DNA of 64,000 bases from positions 30,452,816 to 30,516,815 of the forward strand of contig CM069606.1 of the NCBI GenBank assembly GCA_035771175.1, given 5' to 3'. This document shows, piece after piece, positions 10,463-20,101 of the stretch; positions within the stretch are counted from its first letter, which is position 1, and each line of letters opens with the position of its first letter. This stretch comes from Paratinospora sagittata. Lineage: Eukaryota > Streptophyta > Magnoliopsida > Ranunculales > Menispermaceae. Below the pieces are notes generated by a model. That model worked only from the letters and a program-made list of their open reading frames with translations, was not told where the DNA came from and did no database searches. The position numbers and the translations under genes were made by a program.

Positions 10463-11460
10463 GGGGATGGGTGTACTTTCAAATTTTGGGAAAATCGTTG
10501 GGTAAGTGAGACCTTAATAGCTGAGTTATTCCCTAAGTTTTACCATGCATTGCCTTTTCCTAACTACCCCATTGCCCACTTTATTACTAACCATGATCAT
10601 AATGAGTCCATTAAGTAGAACCTTTCCTTTCCAAACAATCTCACTGTTGGCCAACACTTTGAGTTGGTAATGTTGCTATCCTTGTTGAGTTAAACTCGTT
10701 TTTCCTCAGGTCATGATAGGTTTAAGTGGACTCTCCACCATACTGGCCATTTCACCTGGAAGTCCTTTTTCCATTTCTTAATTGATGACTCCTTAGCCAC
10801 CACCTTCCCCTTGGCCCCTTCGATTTGAGAAGCTCATGCTCCTTCCAAGGTTAAAATGTTTGGGTGGATCATGTCACATAGAAAGCTTAACATTGGTGAT
10901 GCTCTTCAAAGTAGACTTCCTCACATTTCTTTGCTCCCTCATGGCTATCCATTGTGCCTTAACAATGCAGATAATGTTGATCATCTATTTTTTAGGTACT
11001 CCTCCTCCTTGGTGATTCGGGGGGAGTGGCAAGCAAGGATAGGTGACTGGTTTTCCATTCCCGAGACGTATGAGGAGTGTTTATCGATGACTCATATTTG
11101 TGGTTTAAATAGCTGGCAAGTCAAAATTATGAGATCAGCGATTCTTGCGACATTGTGGATGATTTGGATGGAATGTAATCACGACATCTTCGATGGAGCT
11201 TGTGGTGTGATGTCGTTATTATGGCTAGTTCGTAGGTTGTGGCTTTTAAGATTAATAGGGACTATTCCATTAATGATTGGGTTAGGAATTTGGGAGACTA
11301 CATGTTTTGAGTTGGGTTGGGATAGGGTTGTGGAGTGTTATTTGTTTGATTTTATTGTATTGTTTTTTCTTGAGTATTGTTGGTACTCCATTTCGGTTGC
11401 TGAACTTTTATTTTTGATCCTTATTAATATATCTGTTTGTTTATTTTCAAAAATAAAAAG
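10463..11460 (+). pseudogene. LINE (non-LTR retrotransposon) 3' fragment
   Basis: Starting at the first base after the copia LTR, translation gives GDGCTFKFWENRW, then DRFKWTLHHTGHFTWKSFF. From 10853 there is an open stretch with KMFGWIMSHRKLNIGD and PLCLNNADNVDHLFF, the zinc-binding RT-associated domain (zf-RVT) found after RT in plant L1-type ORF2 proteins. Several stops lie upstream (near 10615, 10690 and 10827). The end, around 11380-11460, is the T-rich 3' tail ending in an A-rich run (AAAAATAAAAAG). The copia element probably inserted into this LINE, so the 5' part would lie left of the window. It is unrelated in detail to the intact LINE at 12616-20090. Confidence 0.75.
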
Positions 11461-11839
11461 TTATATTTCATGTAGTAATTTTAGACAAGAATATTCTAGT
11501 CATAATAAACAAATAAATAATAGTACTGCATAAAGAGATAGATAGTGGTGTGACATATAAGCGGTTCCCCAATTTAGACTTTTCAAATGTTAACTTTTTC
11601 TATTCTACCCTTTTAATTTTTAACTTCTTACTCTAACATATCCTTGTCCTTATTTGTATAACATGACTCCTTATAATCATATCAAAATACAAAAACATAC
11701 CTTTTTTTATAACTTTTTTTGTTTTAATTAATTTATAATAAAAATCAGTTGCACATGCGTTTCTACTAGTGTATGTGCCTCTCTCTCTCTTTATATATAT
11801 ATATATATATATGCATGTATGTATGCAAATAAAAAGAAG
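11461..11839. other. AT-rich spacer with CT/TA microsatellite
   Basis: No gene seen. It contains a (CT)n run (about 11779-11790) followed by a (TA)n run (about 11791-11812), then ATGCATGTATGTATGC. Confidence 0.7.
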
Positions 11840-12397
11840 CAGTAAAACCTCTCTATAGTGATATTCTATAAAGGAATAACCTCTACATAATCATAAAAAA
11901 ATTCGGTCCCAACTTGGGTCAATTATAAATAGGAATAATTTTTATATTGTAATAAATTATAATTTTTCTAAGTCTCATCTTAAAGAAATTTGCCTCTACA
12001 TAGTAATAATTAACTATATATTACAAAAACTATATTACATTAAAGGTTTAAGATCACTGGTTAATTTGCTAGAGGGAGAAGGAAAGAGATCACTTGATTT
12101 AGTTGAAGATTAAAGGGTTGTATTACAATGTATTTATAAAATTTACATTGAGAGAAAAACATTAAAGAGATTGTAAAATTTTAGACTTTTAAGATGACTT
12201 TTCATATTTTTAACACTTTCCAACACTAAATAAATTTATGCACACTATTTTTTAAAACTATGCTAGTTTTTTGAAATTGTATTATTTTTTAAAACTATAC
12301 AATAATTTTTTCAAGTACAATTCTTTTAAGTTATAATCTCCTCATAATAATAAATTTAACTTGGTCCCAACAATATAACTATAGAGTGGTTTTACCG
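11840..12397. mobile_element. Emigrant/Lemi1-like (pogo superfamily) MITE
   Basis: About 558 bp with terminal inverted repeats: CAGTAAAACCTCTCTATAGT at the left and, reading inward from the right, CGGTAAAACCACTCTATAGT. The Emigrant family of plants has the end CAGTAAAACCTCTATAA and duplicates TA. A TA follows the right end (12398-12399), but the left flank is AG, so the duplication is imperfect. GGTCCCAAC occurs near both ends. The interior is AT-rich with no coding capacity, so movement would need a transposase supplied in trans. Confidence 0.72.
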
Positions 12398-12615
12398 TAC
12401 TATATAAACTAATTAAACCCATCACCATAAGATTGGGGTAAGAATCTTAGATATACAATTTCCTTATATGAAGTGTGCCAACATGCATGTTTTATTTGTG
12501 ATCACTTACATTATTAAGAGTTACTTTCTATGATCTTCTAGCATAGGTATTATCCATAGTGTGTCCAGCAAAAGCAAAACAAAATAAAATAGAAAAGGAT
12601 CATCTATACAATCAT
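12398..12615. other. Short AT-rich spacer ending in the LINE target duplication
   Basis: No gene seen. The last 11 bases (12605-12615, TATACAATCAT) are repeated at 20091-20101 and form the target site duplication of the LINE. Confidence 0.75.
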
Positions 12616-12657
12616 TTTTTTGGAAAGGAAAAGAGGGGGAATACCCAGCAAGAACAA

Positions 12658-15600
12658 CTAGCACACTACATCTCGGACTCTCCTAGGCCAAGTAACCCCA
12701 GTTGCATCTTCCCTCAAAATATTGAATAACCCACGGGGAGGGGAAGACAGAATACACACTCCCCGGTTGAACTTCAAGGCCTCAGTAGCCAAATAGTCTG
12801 CTGCTCTATTACCTTCTCTGTAAATGTGCTCAACTTGAACTATCCAATCTCTCTGAAGGAGTCTTCTACACTCATTTACCAAGTTGGAAAGGCTAAGCTG
12901 CGGCATACTGTTGCCTTTTAACCAACCAGCCACCATAGCCGAATCTGTTTCGAAAACTATAGAACGATGGCCCTCCTCCCAAGCAAGACGTAAGCCATGA
13001 ACAGCAGCCCATAATTCAGCTTCAGTTGCAGTACAAGAACCAATATTAGCCACAAACCCCCTCAACCACATACCACGATAGTCACGGAGAAGACCGCCAC
13101 CCCCTGCTCGCAATGAAGCATTCTTAAGACATCCATCAGTATTAAGCTTAGTCCAACCGTGGTTGGGAGCACACCAGCCTACCATCTTCACCCTCTCTAT
13201 CAATCCACCATCATGGACCGCCACTTTGGCTCGAAAAGCATGAATGATTTCAGCCACTTTCCCTTTAAGCCAAGCCATGCTATACTCGAAGTGAAAACGA
13301 AGATTACGAAATACTAAATCATTCCTCCATTTCCAAAGAGCCCACACGGCAACTGTAAAGTAGGAAGCCCAGTCATAGTCAACATTACAATCATTAACGC
13401 CAGCAAGATTATGAGCAAGCCAGCTTTGGAAATCTAAATTGCTCTGAAGATGATACTCGACTGGCTGCAATAGACGCTTCCATAATTGCACGGCTCTAGA
13501 GCAATTTCGAAAAATATGATCAACATCCTCGATACATCCCACACATTCAATACAGTCAGACGCCATGGTGAAACCCCTTTTCATCCGCTCAGCATTGCAC
13601 ATGATCTTTCGATGCGCAACCATCCACAAAAAAGTCTTGCATCTTTGAGGAACGTTAAGCTTCCAAATCGTCCTCCAAAGGGAATTAGGATCTCCCATAA
13701 GAGTGCCAGTAGAAATAGTATAAGCAGAGGTCACCGTTAATATGCCACTCTTAGAAGCTCCCCAACATATGCCATCTGCAACCTCCTCCTCATCCCATAA
13801 GAGCACAGCAGCAAGTTTATTTTCAACCTCAAAAGGGAGTAAACCTGATAGAGCATTCCAGTCCCACCCTGAGCCCTTCACCCAATAGCTTGAGACAGGC
13901 CTATACATCTCCACCAAACTCAAATCCTGCATTTTCATATTGATTAAGGCCACCTCACCTACCCATGTATCAAGCCAAAAAAGAGTGTCCTTACCATTAC
14001 GAACTAGAGCCCGCACTCCGCTACGTAAAATCGGCGAGGCTTTAACAATGCCCCGCCACGCATTGGAAGCCCCATTCTTAGGCTGCAACCTATCAATAGT
14101 AGCTTCCCGATGCAGATACTTCATGGAAACAACTCTGGCCCAAAAGCTATTCTTATCTGTAATTAGTCTCCATCCCAATTTGGCCAAAAGAGCCAAGTTC
14201 ATAGAAGCCATACTCTTAATGCCAAGACCACCGTCCTCCATAGGTTTGATGATGATTTCCCACTTAATGAGGTTGACGCCCTGCTTCTCATTAGACCCTC
14301 CCCATAGAAAACGTCGAACTAACTTATCAATGGTATTACACACCCCTATTGGTAACACCATAGTCTGCATGATGTACATGGGAATAGAGTTAAGCACCGA
14401 TTTAACTAGAACCAATCTACCCGCAAAGGACAAGAATTTTGTCTTCCACCCCTCCAATCGAGTAGTCACTCTCTCAATGATGTACTGAAAGTCAGCAGGT
14501 CGGACCCTCCCATGAATGGAGGGAGCACCAAGATACCGACCCAAGTTGTCCGTAAGGGGAATACCAGAGATAGTAGATATGTCTTGAGCCACCGCAGGCT
14601 CCACATTGTGAGATACAAATATATGAGATTTCTGGTAGTTAATTCTTTGGCCCGAGCACGCACAAAATAAATCCAGGCACTTCATAATAACCTTTATCTG
14701 CTCTGTAGATGCTTCCGCAAACAAAACCATATCATCTGCAAAGAAAAGGTGGGAGATAGAAGGACCATTACGAGAAAGCTGTATGGGTTTCCATTCCTTT
14801 CGCTCCACTGCCCCATTAATCAAATGACCCAATCTTTCAATACACAGAACAAAAAGATAAGGCGAAATTGCATCCCCTTGCCGAACTCCGCGCTCAGGAG
14901 GGAAACAATCCAAAAGATCCCCATTCCAGACAATCGACATCCTAGAGGAAGAGACACAATGCATCACATTTCGGATCCACCCATCACCAAGACCAATCTC
15001 CTTCAACGAGTCTTCAATAAAATCCCAAGATAATCGATCATAGGCCTTTTCAAGATCAATCTTAATTGCCATATGAGATACACCACTCTTCTTAGTTCTC
15101 ATTGAATGAAGGACTTCTTGATACACAATGACATTATCTGTAATTTGGCGACCAGGAACAAAGCTGCTTTGGTTGGGAGAAACAAGACTAGGGAGGATCA
15201 TCTTTAGCCTATTTGTCATAGCTTTTGTAATCACTTTATAGCCCACGTTGCAGAGACTTATAGGTCTAAGCTGGGTCAATAATTCAAGATGCTGGACCTT
15301 CGGTACTAATACCAACAGAGTATCATTGATCCCATCTGGAAGCTTTCCTGACACCCAAAAGTCTTGAACAAGCTTGTAGACAGAAGGCCCCACTGTAGGC
15401 CAGAGGCGTTGATAAAAACCTGCATGAAGACCATCCGGGCCTGGCGCTTTGAAGGGAGCCATCTCAAATAAAGCCTGACGAATCTCTTCAATCTCAAAGG
15501 GCTGATGAATCCTTGCCATGACAGCACCATCTAGAATTGGAAAGCCCCCTTTAGGAAAATCAGGCATATCCCCGCAAGGTTCTTTTGAAAATAACCTGAT

Positions 15601-16839
15601 ATAAAAATCTTGAATTAGATGCTTCAACTGAGCTGAATCTGAAACCCAATTTCCATCTGCACCTTTTAACCTCTCAATGACATTCCTGCTCCGACGAATG
15701 ACTGTAGTAGCGTGATAGAACTTGGTATTGCGGTCACCCGAAAGGATCCAGTCGGCTCTAGATTTCTGAAACCACGAAAGTTCTTCTTGATACAGAACAA
15801 GGTCCAGCTCCTTCTTAAGCTTAGACTCCAAAAGATGAATACGGTGTGTAGGGTGTTTAGATAAGACACGTTGAATGCCTGCAAGTCTCGCCCAGAGCCT
15901 CTTCTTCCTCCTAGAAATACTCCCAAACTCGGTACTATTCCATGAAGTAAGAACCGAGGCTATATGCCGATTATTTGTGTCCAAAGATCGGTCACTACTC
16001 CAATTCTCCTTAATGACATTGTAAAATCCCGGATGAGTCAGCCAAGCTGCCTGAAATTTAAACCGCGTTGGCCTCACAGTGGCACTTGAACCCTTTAAAC
16101 GAACCAAGATAGGAACATGGTCGGAGTGATGTTTAGGAAGGTGAATCACTCTAGCGTCCTCAAACATATGCCTCCAAGCTAAATTACATAAAACTCTATC
16201 CAGGCGAGCTCCCTTAAACTGATCCCCTATACCCCTACTCCAAGTATAGGCTTGTCCGAAAAATCCCATGTCCAGCAAATCATGATCAAAAATCCAATCC
16301 CCAAAACCAGAGCTGCCATGATGAGCCACAGCATTCCCACTACTAACTTCTTCGGAACATACCACCGCATTAAAATCACCCGCAATAATCCAAGGCTCAC
16401 TCATATCAAAAACATTCTTATTAAGATCCCTCCATAACAGCTTCTTCAAGCTGGCTGTAGGACTACCATAAACAACAGATAACAACCACTGATGCATACT
16501 ACTATCCCGAACCCTCATATGGATAAACTGGGGATGAGTAGCAATAATATTTATTTGACAAGAACTATGCCAAAACACCCAAATACCACCACTGAAACCC
16601 AATGATTCTACCCGGACCCATTCATCAAAACCCAGCTTTTTACAGAGAAAATCTGCCTGAGATCCACTCACTTTGGGCTCTAACAATCCCAATATGCCTG
16701 GTTTATGCATCTTAAGCAGGTCTTTCAGGGAACGGTGGAACTCCTTCGAAGCCGCCCCTTGAAAATTCCAGATCATAAAATCCATAAAAACAAGATAAGA
16801 TAGGCTACCCACCCCTACCGAAGACCAAAAAATTGACAA
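12658..16839 (-). CDS. LINE ORF2: AP endonuclease, reverse transcriptase, RNase H
   Basis: 1,393 codons without a stop. The APE-type endonuclease occupies about residues 21-250 and keeps N25, E54, the Y124 region, GDFN (154-157) and SDH (239-241). RT lies at about 505-760 with LRPISLCN, KIDLEKAYD (D595) and FADD (700-703). The zinc-binding zf-RVT region lies at about 1055-1125, with C1096, C1099, C1102, H1108 and C1113. RNase H lies at about 1230-1355 with D1235, E1275, D1299 and D1348. The enzyme nicks target DNA and copies the LINE RNA onto the cut end in the nucleus; the C-terminal RNase H is typical of a plant L1 group. M19 (MDFMIWNFQG) may be the true start, since family proteins usually begin just before this motif. 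It begins 8 bases after the ORF1 stop and in another frame, so translation would need reinitiation or a similar mechanism. Confidence 0.95.
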   Translation of the reverse strand: MSIFWSSVGVGSLSYLVFMDFMIWNFQGAASKEFHRSLKDLLKMHKPGILGLLEPKVSGSQADFLCKKLGFDEWVRVESLGFSGGIWVFWHSSCQINIIATHPQFIHMRVRDSSMHQWLLSVVYGSPTASLKKLLWRDLNKNVFDMSEPWIIAGDFNAVVCSEEVSSGNAVAHHGSSGFGDWIFDHDLLDMGFFGQAYTWSRGIGDQFKGARLDRVLCNLAWRHMFEDARVIHLPKHHSDHVPILVRLKGSSATVRPTRFKFQAAWLTHPGFYNVIKENWSSDRSLDTNNRHIASVLTSWNSTEFGSISRRKKRLWARLAGIQRVLSKHPTHRIHLLESKLKKELDLVLYQEELSWFQKSRADWILSGDRNTKFYHATTVIRRSRNVIERLKGADGNWVSDSAQLKHLIQDFYIRLFSKEPCGDMPDFPKGGFPILDGAVMARIHQPFEIEEIRQALFEMAPFKAPGPDGLHAGFYQRLWPTVGPSVYKLVQDFWVSGKLPDGINDTLLVLVPKVQHLELLTQLRPISLCNVGYKVITKAMTNRLKMILPSLVSPNQSSFVPGRQITDNVIVYQEVLHSMRTKKSGVSHMAIKIDLEKAYDRLSWDFIEDSLKEIGLGDGWIRNVMHCVSSSRMSIVWNGDLLDCFPPERGVRQGDAISPYLFVLCIERLGHLINGAVERKEWKPIQLSRNGPSISHLFFADDMVLFAEASTEQIKVIMKCLDLFCACSGQRINYQKSHIFVSHNVEPAVAQDISTISGIPLTDNLGRYLGAPSIHGRVRPADFQYIIERVTTRLEGWKTKFLSFAGRLVLVKSVLNSIPMYIMQTMVLPIGVCNTIDKLVRRFLWGGSNEKQGVNLIKWEIIIKPMEDGGLGIKSMASMNLALLAKLGWRLITDKNSFWARVVSMKYLHREATIDRLQPKNGASNAWRGIVKASPILRSGVRALVRNGKDTLFWLDTWVGEVALINMKMQDLSLVEMYRPVSSYWVKGSGWDWNALSGLLPFEVENKLAAVLLWDEEEVADGICWGASKSGILTVTSAYTISTGTLMGDPNSLWRTIWKLNVPQRCKTFLWMVAHRKIMCNAERMKRGFTMASDCIECVGCIEDVDHIFRNCSRAVQLWKRLLQPVEYHLQSNLDFQSWLAHNLAGVNDCNVDYDWASYFTVAVWALWKWRNDLVFRNLRFHFEYSMAWLKGKVAEIIHAFRAKVAVHDGGLIERVKMVGWCAPNHGWTKLNTDGCLKNASLRAGGGGLLRDYRGMWLRGFVANIGSCTATEAELWAAVHGLRLAWEEGHRSIVFETDSAMVAGWLKGNSMPQLSLSNLVNECRRLLQRDWIVQVEHIYREGNRAADYLATEALKFNRGVCILSSPPRGLFNILREDATGVTWPRRVRDVVC

Positions 16840-16847
16840 GCACGGCT

Positions 16848-19043
16848 TTAAGAGGAGAACCCTCCATCAACAATATCCATCCTCCCAAGCGATTCATCCT
16901 TGTCACTAGGAGCTTCGTTATGCACCCCCACCAGATTAGCTTTTGTTCCACCAAGTTCCCGCTTACCAATAGCAGGAACATGCCCAGATTCCACCACAAT
17001 AGGAGGATCTTGATGATGTTCTGGTATCAAATTAATTGTAGGATGAATACCCTCCATGTTCTCAACCTGATGCTGGGGATGAGAGACCACCGATCGAGAA
17101 ATCAGTTGACCTCTATTGGACCCACGCACCACAATATGTTCCTCCGCAGCGGCAGCTTGCTTGGACTGAGAAGAGATAGAAGTGATGTCACGAGTCAGTA
17201 AATTCTTCTTTATTCGAACCGCATTGCTGGTCTCTACAGCCACTTGAGTGCTTGGGCCATTTTCCACTTCCTTAGTATTTATTTGCATATTGGGCCTTCT
17301 CCCTTTACTCTTGACATATTCATTAAGTGATATCCCTGAGCCCATGTGCACGCCAATATCCTTATCAAGATGCGGCCCATCTCGTTGATCACTATCAATA
17401 TTTTCCTCAGGATTATCCTCAACCGCTAATGCCGCATACCGAGAAATATGTTGCTGAAAACTAGCATTTTGTTTAGCACCAATCAGTGGCATATCCCGAG
17501 GATCACGTCCAGCTCTCCCACTCTTTCCATTTTCAGTTTTGGTCATACCTCTACGAGATCTTCTAGAAGCCAACATCCATGGCCCATAGCTTTCGGTTAT
17601 TTCCTGATTCACCGGAGGCTCAGCCGGCCTAGCTTGAACTCCGACCACATCTCTAACATCTCCGGCCAGCACTTCCGCCGGTCCACTGTGATGAGGCGTC
17701 TCTTGGCCCTCATTCTTTGGACACGCATCTTTCCGATGCCCATAACATCCACAATCAAAACAAATTAAATGGATCCCCTCGTATTCAATCCGTCGAACCC
17801 GACGTCGCAAAATGAATTTAGATAGAAGTGGCTTGGTTATATCTACCTCCACACATATACGCGGGAACTTCCCCCTAGAGACGGTGCTTGTTGCATCATC
17901 AATCTTCACCGGACGACCAATACGCGCCCCTACTTTCATGAGGAAGTCATAGTCATAGTATTCAATTGGGAGACAAGGGATTCGCACCCACACCAACAAT
18001 CTATCCATGTTCTCCTGCCCCGGGTCAAAATTAGGATGCCATTGCCGCACTGTCAGATAATGATCAAAGATCATCCATGGGCCCTCAAATTTTGCATACT
18101 CATAATCCTCCTTGGAGGCAAACTTGACAAGAAAATAATCTTGATCAATAGCAACTAATTCAATAGGAGCCTTCGGACGCCATAAAGCCTTAATCTTACG
18201 TAACAGGAATGGAAATCCAATTGTTCTGCCCAACAATTTGATAATAAGTGTCTGTCTCCATGGGCGACGTAAGCGCCTCTTCTCCTCCTTGGATATGTGA
18301 ATGACTGGACACTCGGACTCGGATTCCTCAGCCCCCATCTCTCCTTCATCATCTGAGGTCCAATCCTCATCGGACATCTCACCATCATCCATCCGTCCCG
18401 TATAGCCCAAAAGTTTGTCTCTAAATGTTGGCAAGGGGGCGAACATCCCATTCCCCTCAGCATTCTCCTTGCATGCCTGAGTCTCCTCCACCATACTTAC
18501 GTCCGCCATCGGCGACAAATTCGCTTCCACTTCATCCACATTCATCTTAACTTTTTTGTTACTTCGTTCAAGCAAATCAGTTTCCCTTTCAGGAAAAGGA
18601 GCAGTGTTGCCTTCTTCTTCCTGGCCTCCAGCCTTGTTAGCACTCAAAATACCACTGTCATCTCCCATCATATCTTTCCGAGGAATCTCTCCCTGAATCT
18701 CTCTCAACTGATCGGAACCACCTCCCGATTCACCGTTCTTGTCCGAAATCACGATCACCACAGCCGCGTTCGCACGATTCCTCGCCGCATCCAATCTCGT
18801 CCTCGGCCTCACCGCTGCCGCCGCCTCCTCTGCACCACCACTACCACCGTCGCCGGCAGCAACCGCCACCTGGTTTCTCGCCGCTTCCTTCGCGACTGCA
18901 GCTCTAGTTCTGATGTAGTTTCCGACCAAGGGCTCCGATTTCCTCCTTCCGCCTCGACCCCCCGGTTTCCGCGGCTGATCTACGACCGAAGCACGGCCTC
19001 GACGTACTCCGCTACGCAGTTCACGCATTCTTCGCCCATGCAA
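16848..19043 (-). CDS. LINE ORF1: DUF4283 / zinc-knuckle RNA-binding protein
   Basis: 731 codons. Residues 1-95 are Arg/Gly/Ala-rich and basic; 110-250 are acidic and low in complexity. A DUF4283 domain spans about 255-400 (WRQTLIIKLLGRTIGFPFLL, FEGPWMIFDHYLTVRQWHP, VWVRIPCLPIEYYD). A CCHC zinc knuckle follows at 428-441 (C428, C431, H436, C441). The C-terminal 280 residues look disordered. ORF1 proteins of plant L1 elements bind the LINE RNA and accompany ORF2 in the ribonucleoprotein. The ATG at 19043 is the first in a long open frame and follows a GC-rich leader. Nothing interrupts the frame, and the DUF4283-CCHC order is the family arrangement. Confidence 0.92.
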   Translation of the reverse strand: MHGRRMRELRSGVRRGRASVVDQPRKPGGRGGRRKSEPLVGNYIRTRAAVAKEAARNQVAVAAGDGGSGGAEEAAAAVRPRTRLDAARNRANAAVVIVISDKNGESGGGSDQLREIQGEIPRKDMMGDDSGILSANKAGGQEEEGNTAPFPERETDLLERSNKKVKMNVDEVEANLSPMADVSMVEETQACKENAEGNGMFAPLPTFRDKLLGYTGRMDDGEMSDEDWTSDDEGEMGAEESESECPVIHISKEEKRRLRRPWRQTLIIKLLGRTIGFPFLLRKIKALWRPKAPIELVAIDQDYFLVKFASKEDYEYAKFEGPWMIFDHYLTVRQWHPNFDPGQENMDRLLVWVRIPCLPIEYYDYDFLMKVGARIGRPVKIDDATSTVSRGKFPRICVEVDITKPLLSKFILRRRVRRIEYEGIHLICFDCGCYGHRKDACPKNEGQETPHHSGPAEVLAGDVRDVVGVQARPAEPPVNQEITESYGPWMLASRRSRRGMTKTENGKSGRAGRDPRDMPLIGAKQNASFQQHISRYAALAVEDNPEENIDSDQRDGPHLDKDIGVHMGSGISLNEYVKSKGRRPNMQINTKEVENGPSTQVAVETSNAVRIKKNLLTRDITSISSQSKQAAAAEEHIVVRGSNRGQLISRSVVSHPQHQVENMEGIHPTINLIPEHHQDPPIVVESGHVPAIGKRELGGTKANLVGVHNEAPSDKDESLGRMDIVDGGFSS

Positions 19044-19610
19044 TCCAAAACCCCCGCTCTAAATCCGACCATTATATATATTCCTCACCGAGAATCCAAA
19101 ATACCCACCATCACTGCACCAAAATCCCCCCTATTTCAAATTCCCTATCACGCGATCAAAAGCCCCCCATTACCAGATCTGCGAGGTTCTTAGGCATCAT
19201 CCAAACATGCAACTACTTTTAGAAACCCTAGATTTTGCGGTCCGAGTTTCTGAAATCGCTGCAGCTCAGATGAAACTCCCGTACCGCTTCTACAATTGAG
19301 CTTCTCTTGTTCCCCCTGAAGAACTCAAAAAAACGACGATACACTTCGAACCGCTCTTGATCTCTGTAGATCTGCTAGATCCGCTAGATCGAGCATAAAA
19401 CACTTTGATCCTCAATCTAGGTCGTCCTCTCTCATGAGAGAATCGTGATCGGAAGGGAACCAAGTACCTCTCAAAGCAGAACGGCGATCAAAAGAACCGA
19501 AGCCAGTCTGAGCCCCGACTAACCCAAGAAGCTTGGGTCACTCAATGACACTATCTCCATCGGAAAACTTATTACGCTAAAAACAACATAATCTTAATAA
19601 AAGAAATACC
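19044..19610 (-). other. LINE 5' untranslated region
   Basis: GC-richer leader upstream of ORF1 on the minus strand, with no other coding frame that I trust. It includes several copies of the word GATCTGC/CTAGATC near 19370-19400. It probably holds the internal promoter expected of an L1 element, but I cannot point to a specific motif. Confidence 0.6.
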
Positions 19611-19652
19611 TGATCTTCTCCGTCGTCTCCTTCTCGCCGGAATCTTACTCTC
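19611..19652. repeat. Left arm of inverted repeat flanking the serpin fragment
   Basis: TGATCTTCTCCGTCG, a short variable stretch, then TCGCCGGAATCTTACTCT. The reverse complement lies at 20043-20080. The arms differ by a 4-5-base indel and substitutions in the middle. Confidence 0.85.
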
Positions 19653-19667
19653 CGTCGCCGCCCTCAG

Positions 19668-20010
19668 CTTTTCCTCTTTTTCTCCCCAATATAAACATCA
19701 TTAAATCGATCAAACCTCAATACTCCGCTCTGAGTTTTCTTGCTTCCGGATCTGATGGTAAAACCTTAGAACAGCTTTTATCATTCCTTCAGTCCCACGA
19801 CCTTTCCCATCTCAACTCCGCTGTTTCTCAACTCCTTGATTCGTTCAAACCAACCACCATCAATGACGCCGCAGCGATACTTCTATCGTCTGTCAACGGA
19901 GTTTGGATTGACAACTCTTTCTCTCTGAAACCGTCCTTCAAACACCTCGCCAATTCCATTTACAAAGCGGAAGCAGAGACTGGATTTCCGGAACAAGAGA
20001 ATATCGCAGA
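19668..20010 (+). pseudogene. Plant serpin first-exon fragment inside the LINE 5' end
   Basis: On the plus strand, opposite to the LINE, translation from about 19725 gives YSALSFLASGSDGKTLEQLL, then SFLQSHDLSHLNS. Later come SVNGVWIDNSFSLKPSFKH and SIYKAEAE. These are the hallmark N-terminal segments of plant serpins (serine/cysteine protease inhibitors): the A/L-A-A-G-S-x-G-x-T-L-x-Q-L-L-S-F-L helix region and the NGVW(V/I)D-x-S-x-x-L-K-P-S-F strand. FSPI near 19675 fits the preceding serpin motif. After AEAET a two-base loss shifts the frame out of the expected V-D-F-x-N-K, and a TGA follows. Only about a quarter of a serpin is present, with no reactive-centre loop, so it is a captured fragment and not a gene. 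Confidence 0.8.
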
Positions 20011-20042
20011 GCAGTTTCTTTGAGCAGAAGAAACGTAGCGAG

Positions 20043-20080
20043 AAGAGTAAGATTCCGGCGAGGCCGACGGAGAAGATCAC
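20043..20080. repeat. Right arm of inverted repeat flanking the serpin fragment
   Basis: AGAGTAAGATTCCGGCGAGG, then CCGACGGAGAAGATCA, the reverse complement of 19611-19652 apart from a small indel. It lies ten bases from the right target duplication of the LINE. Confidence 0.85.
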
Positions 20081-20101
20081 AACTAGAAATTATACAATCA
20101 T

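Larger units (their letters stand above)
12616..20090 (-). mobile_element. Complete L1-clade LINE with open ORF1 and ORF2
   Basis: A 7.5-kb non-LTR retrotransposon on the minus strand. The poly(A) tail appears as a short T run at 12616-12621. The 3' UTR is only about 35 bp, followed (leftward to rightward on the plus strand) by ORF2, ORF1 and a ~1-kb 5' region. TATACAATCAT borders both ends (12605-12615 and 20091-20101), the target duplication left by target-primed reverse transcription. Base composition changes sharply from GC-richer to AT-rich at both borders. Both ORFs are uninterrupted, unlike every other element in the window, so this is the youngest or best conserved one. The distal 5' region carries a serpin-exon fragment. 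Confidence 0.9.

Noticed and set aside
13940..14488. 182-codon plus-strand ORF within the LINE
   Set aside because: Opposite-strand shadow of the conserved ORF2; no domain resemblance.
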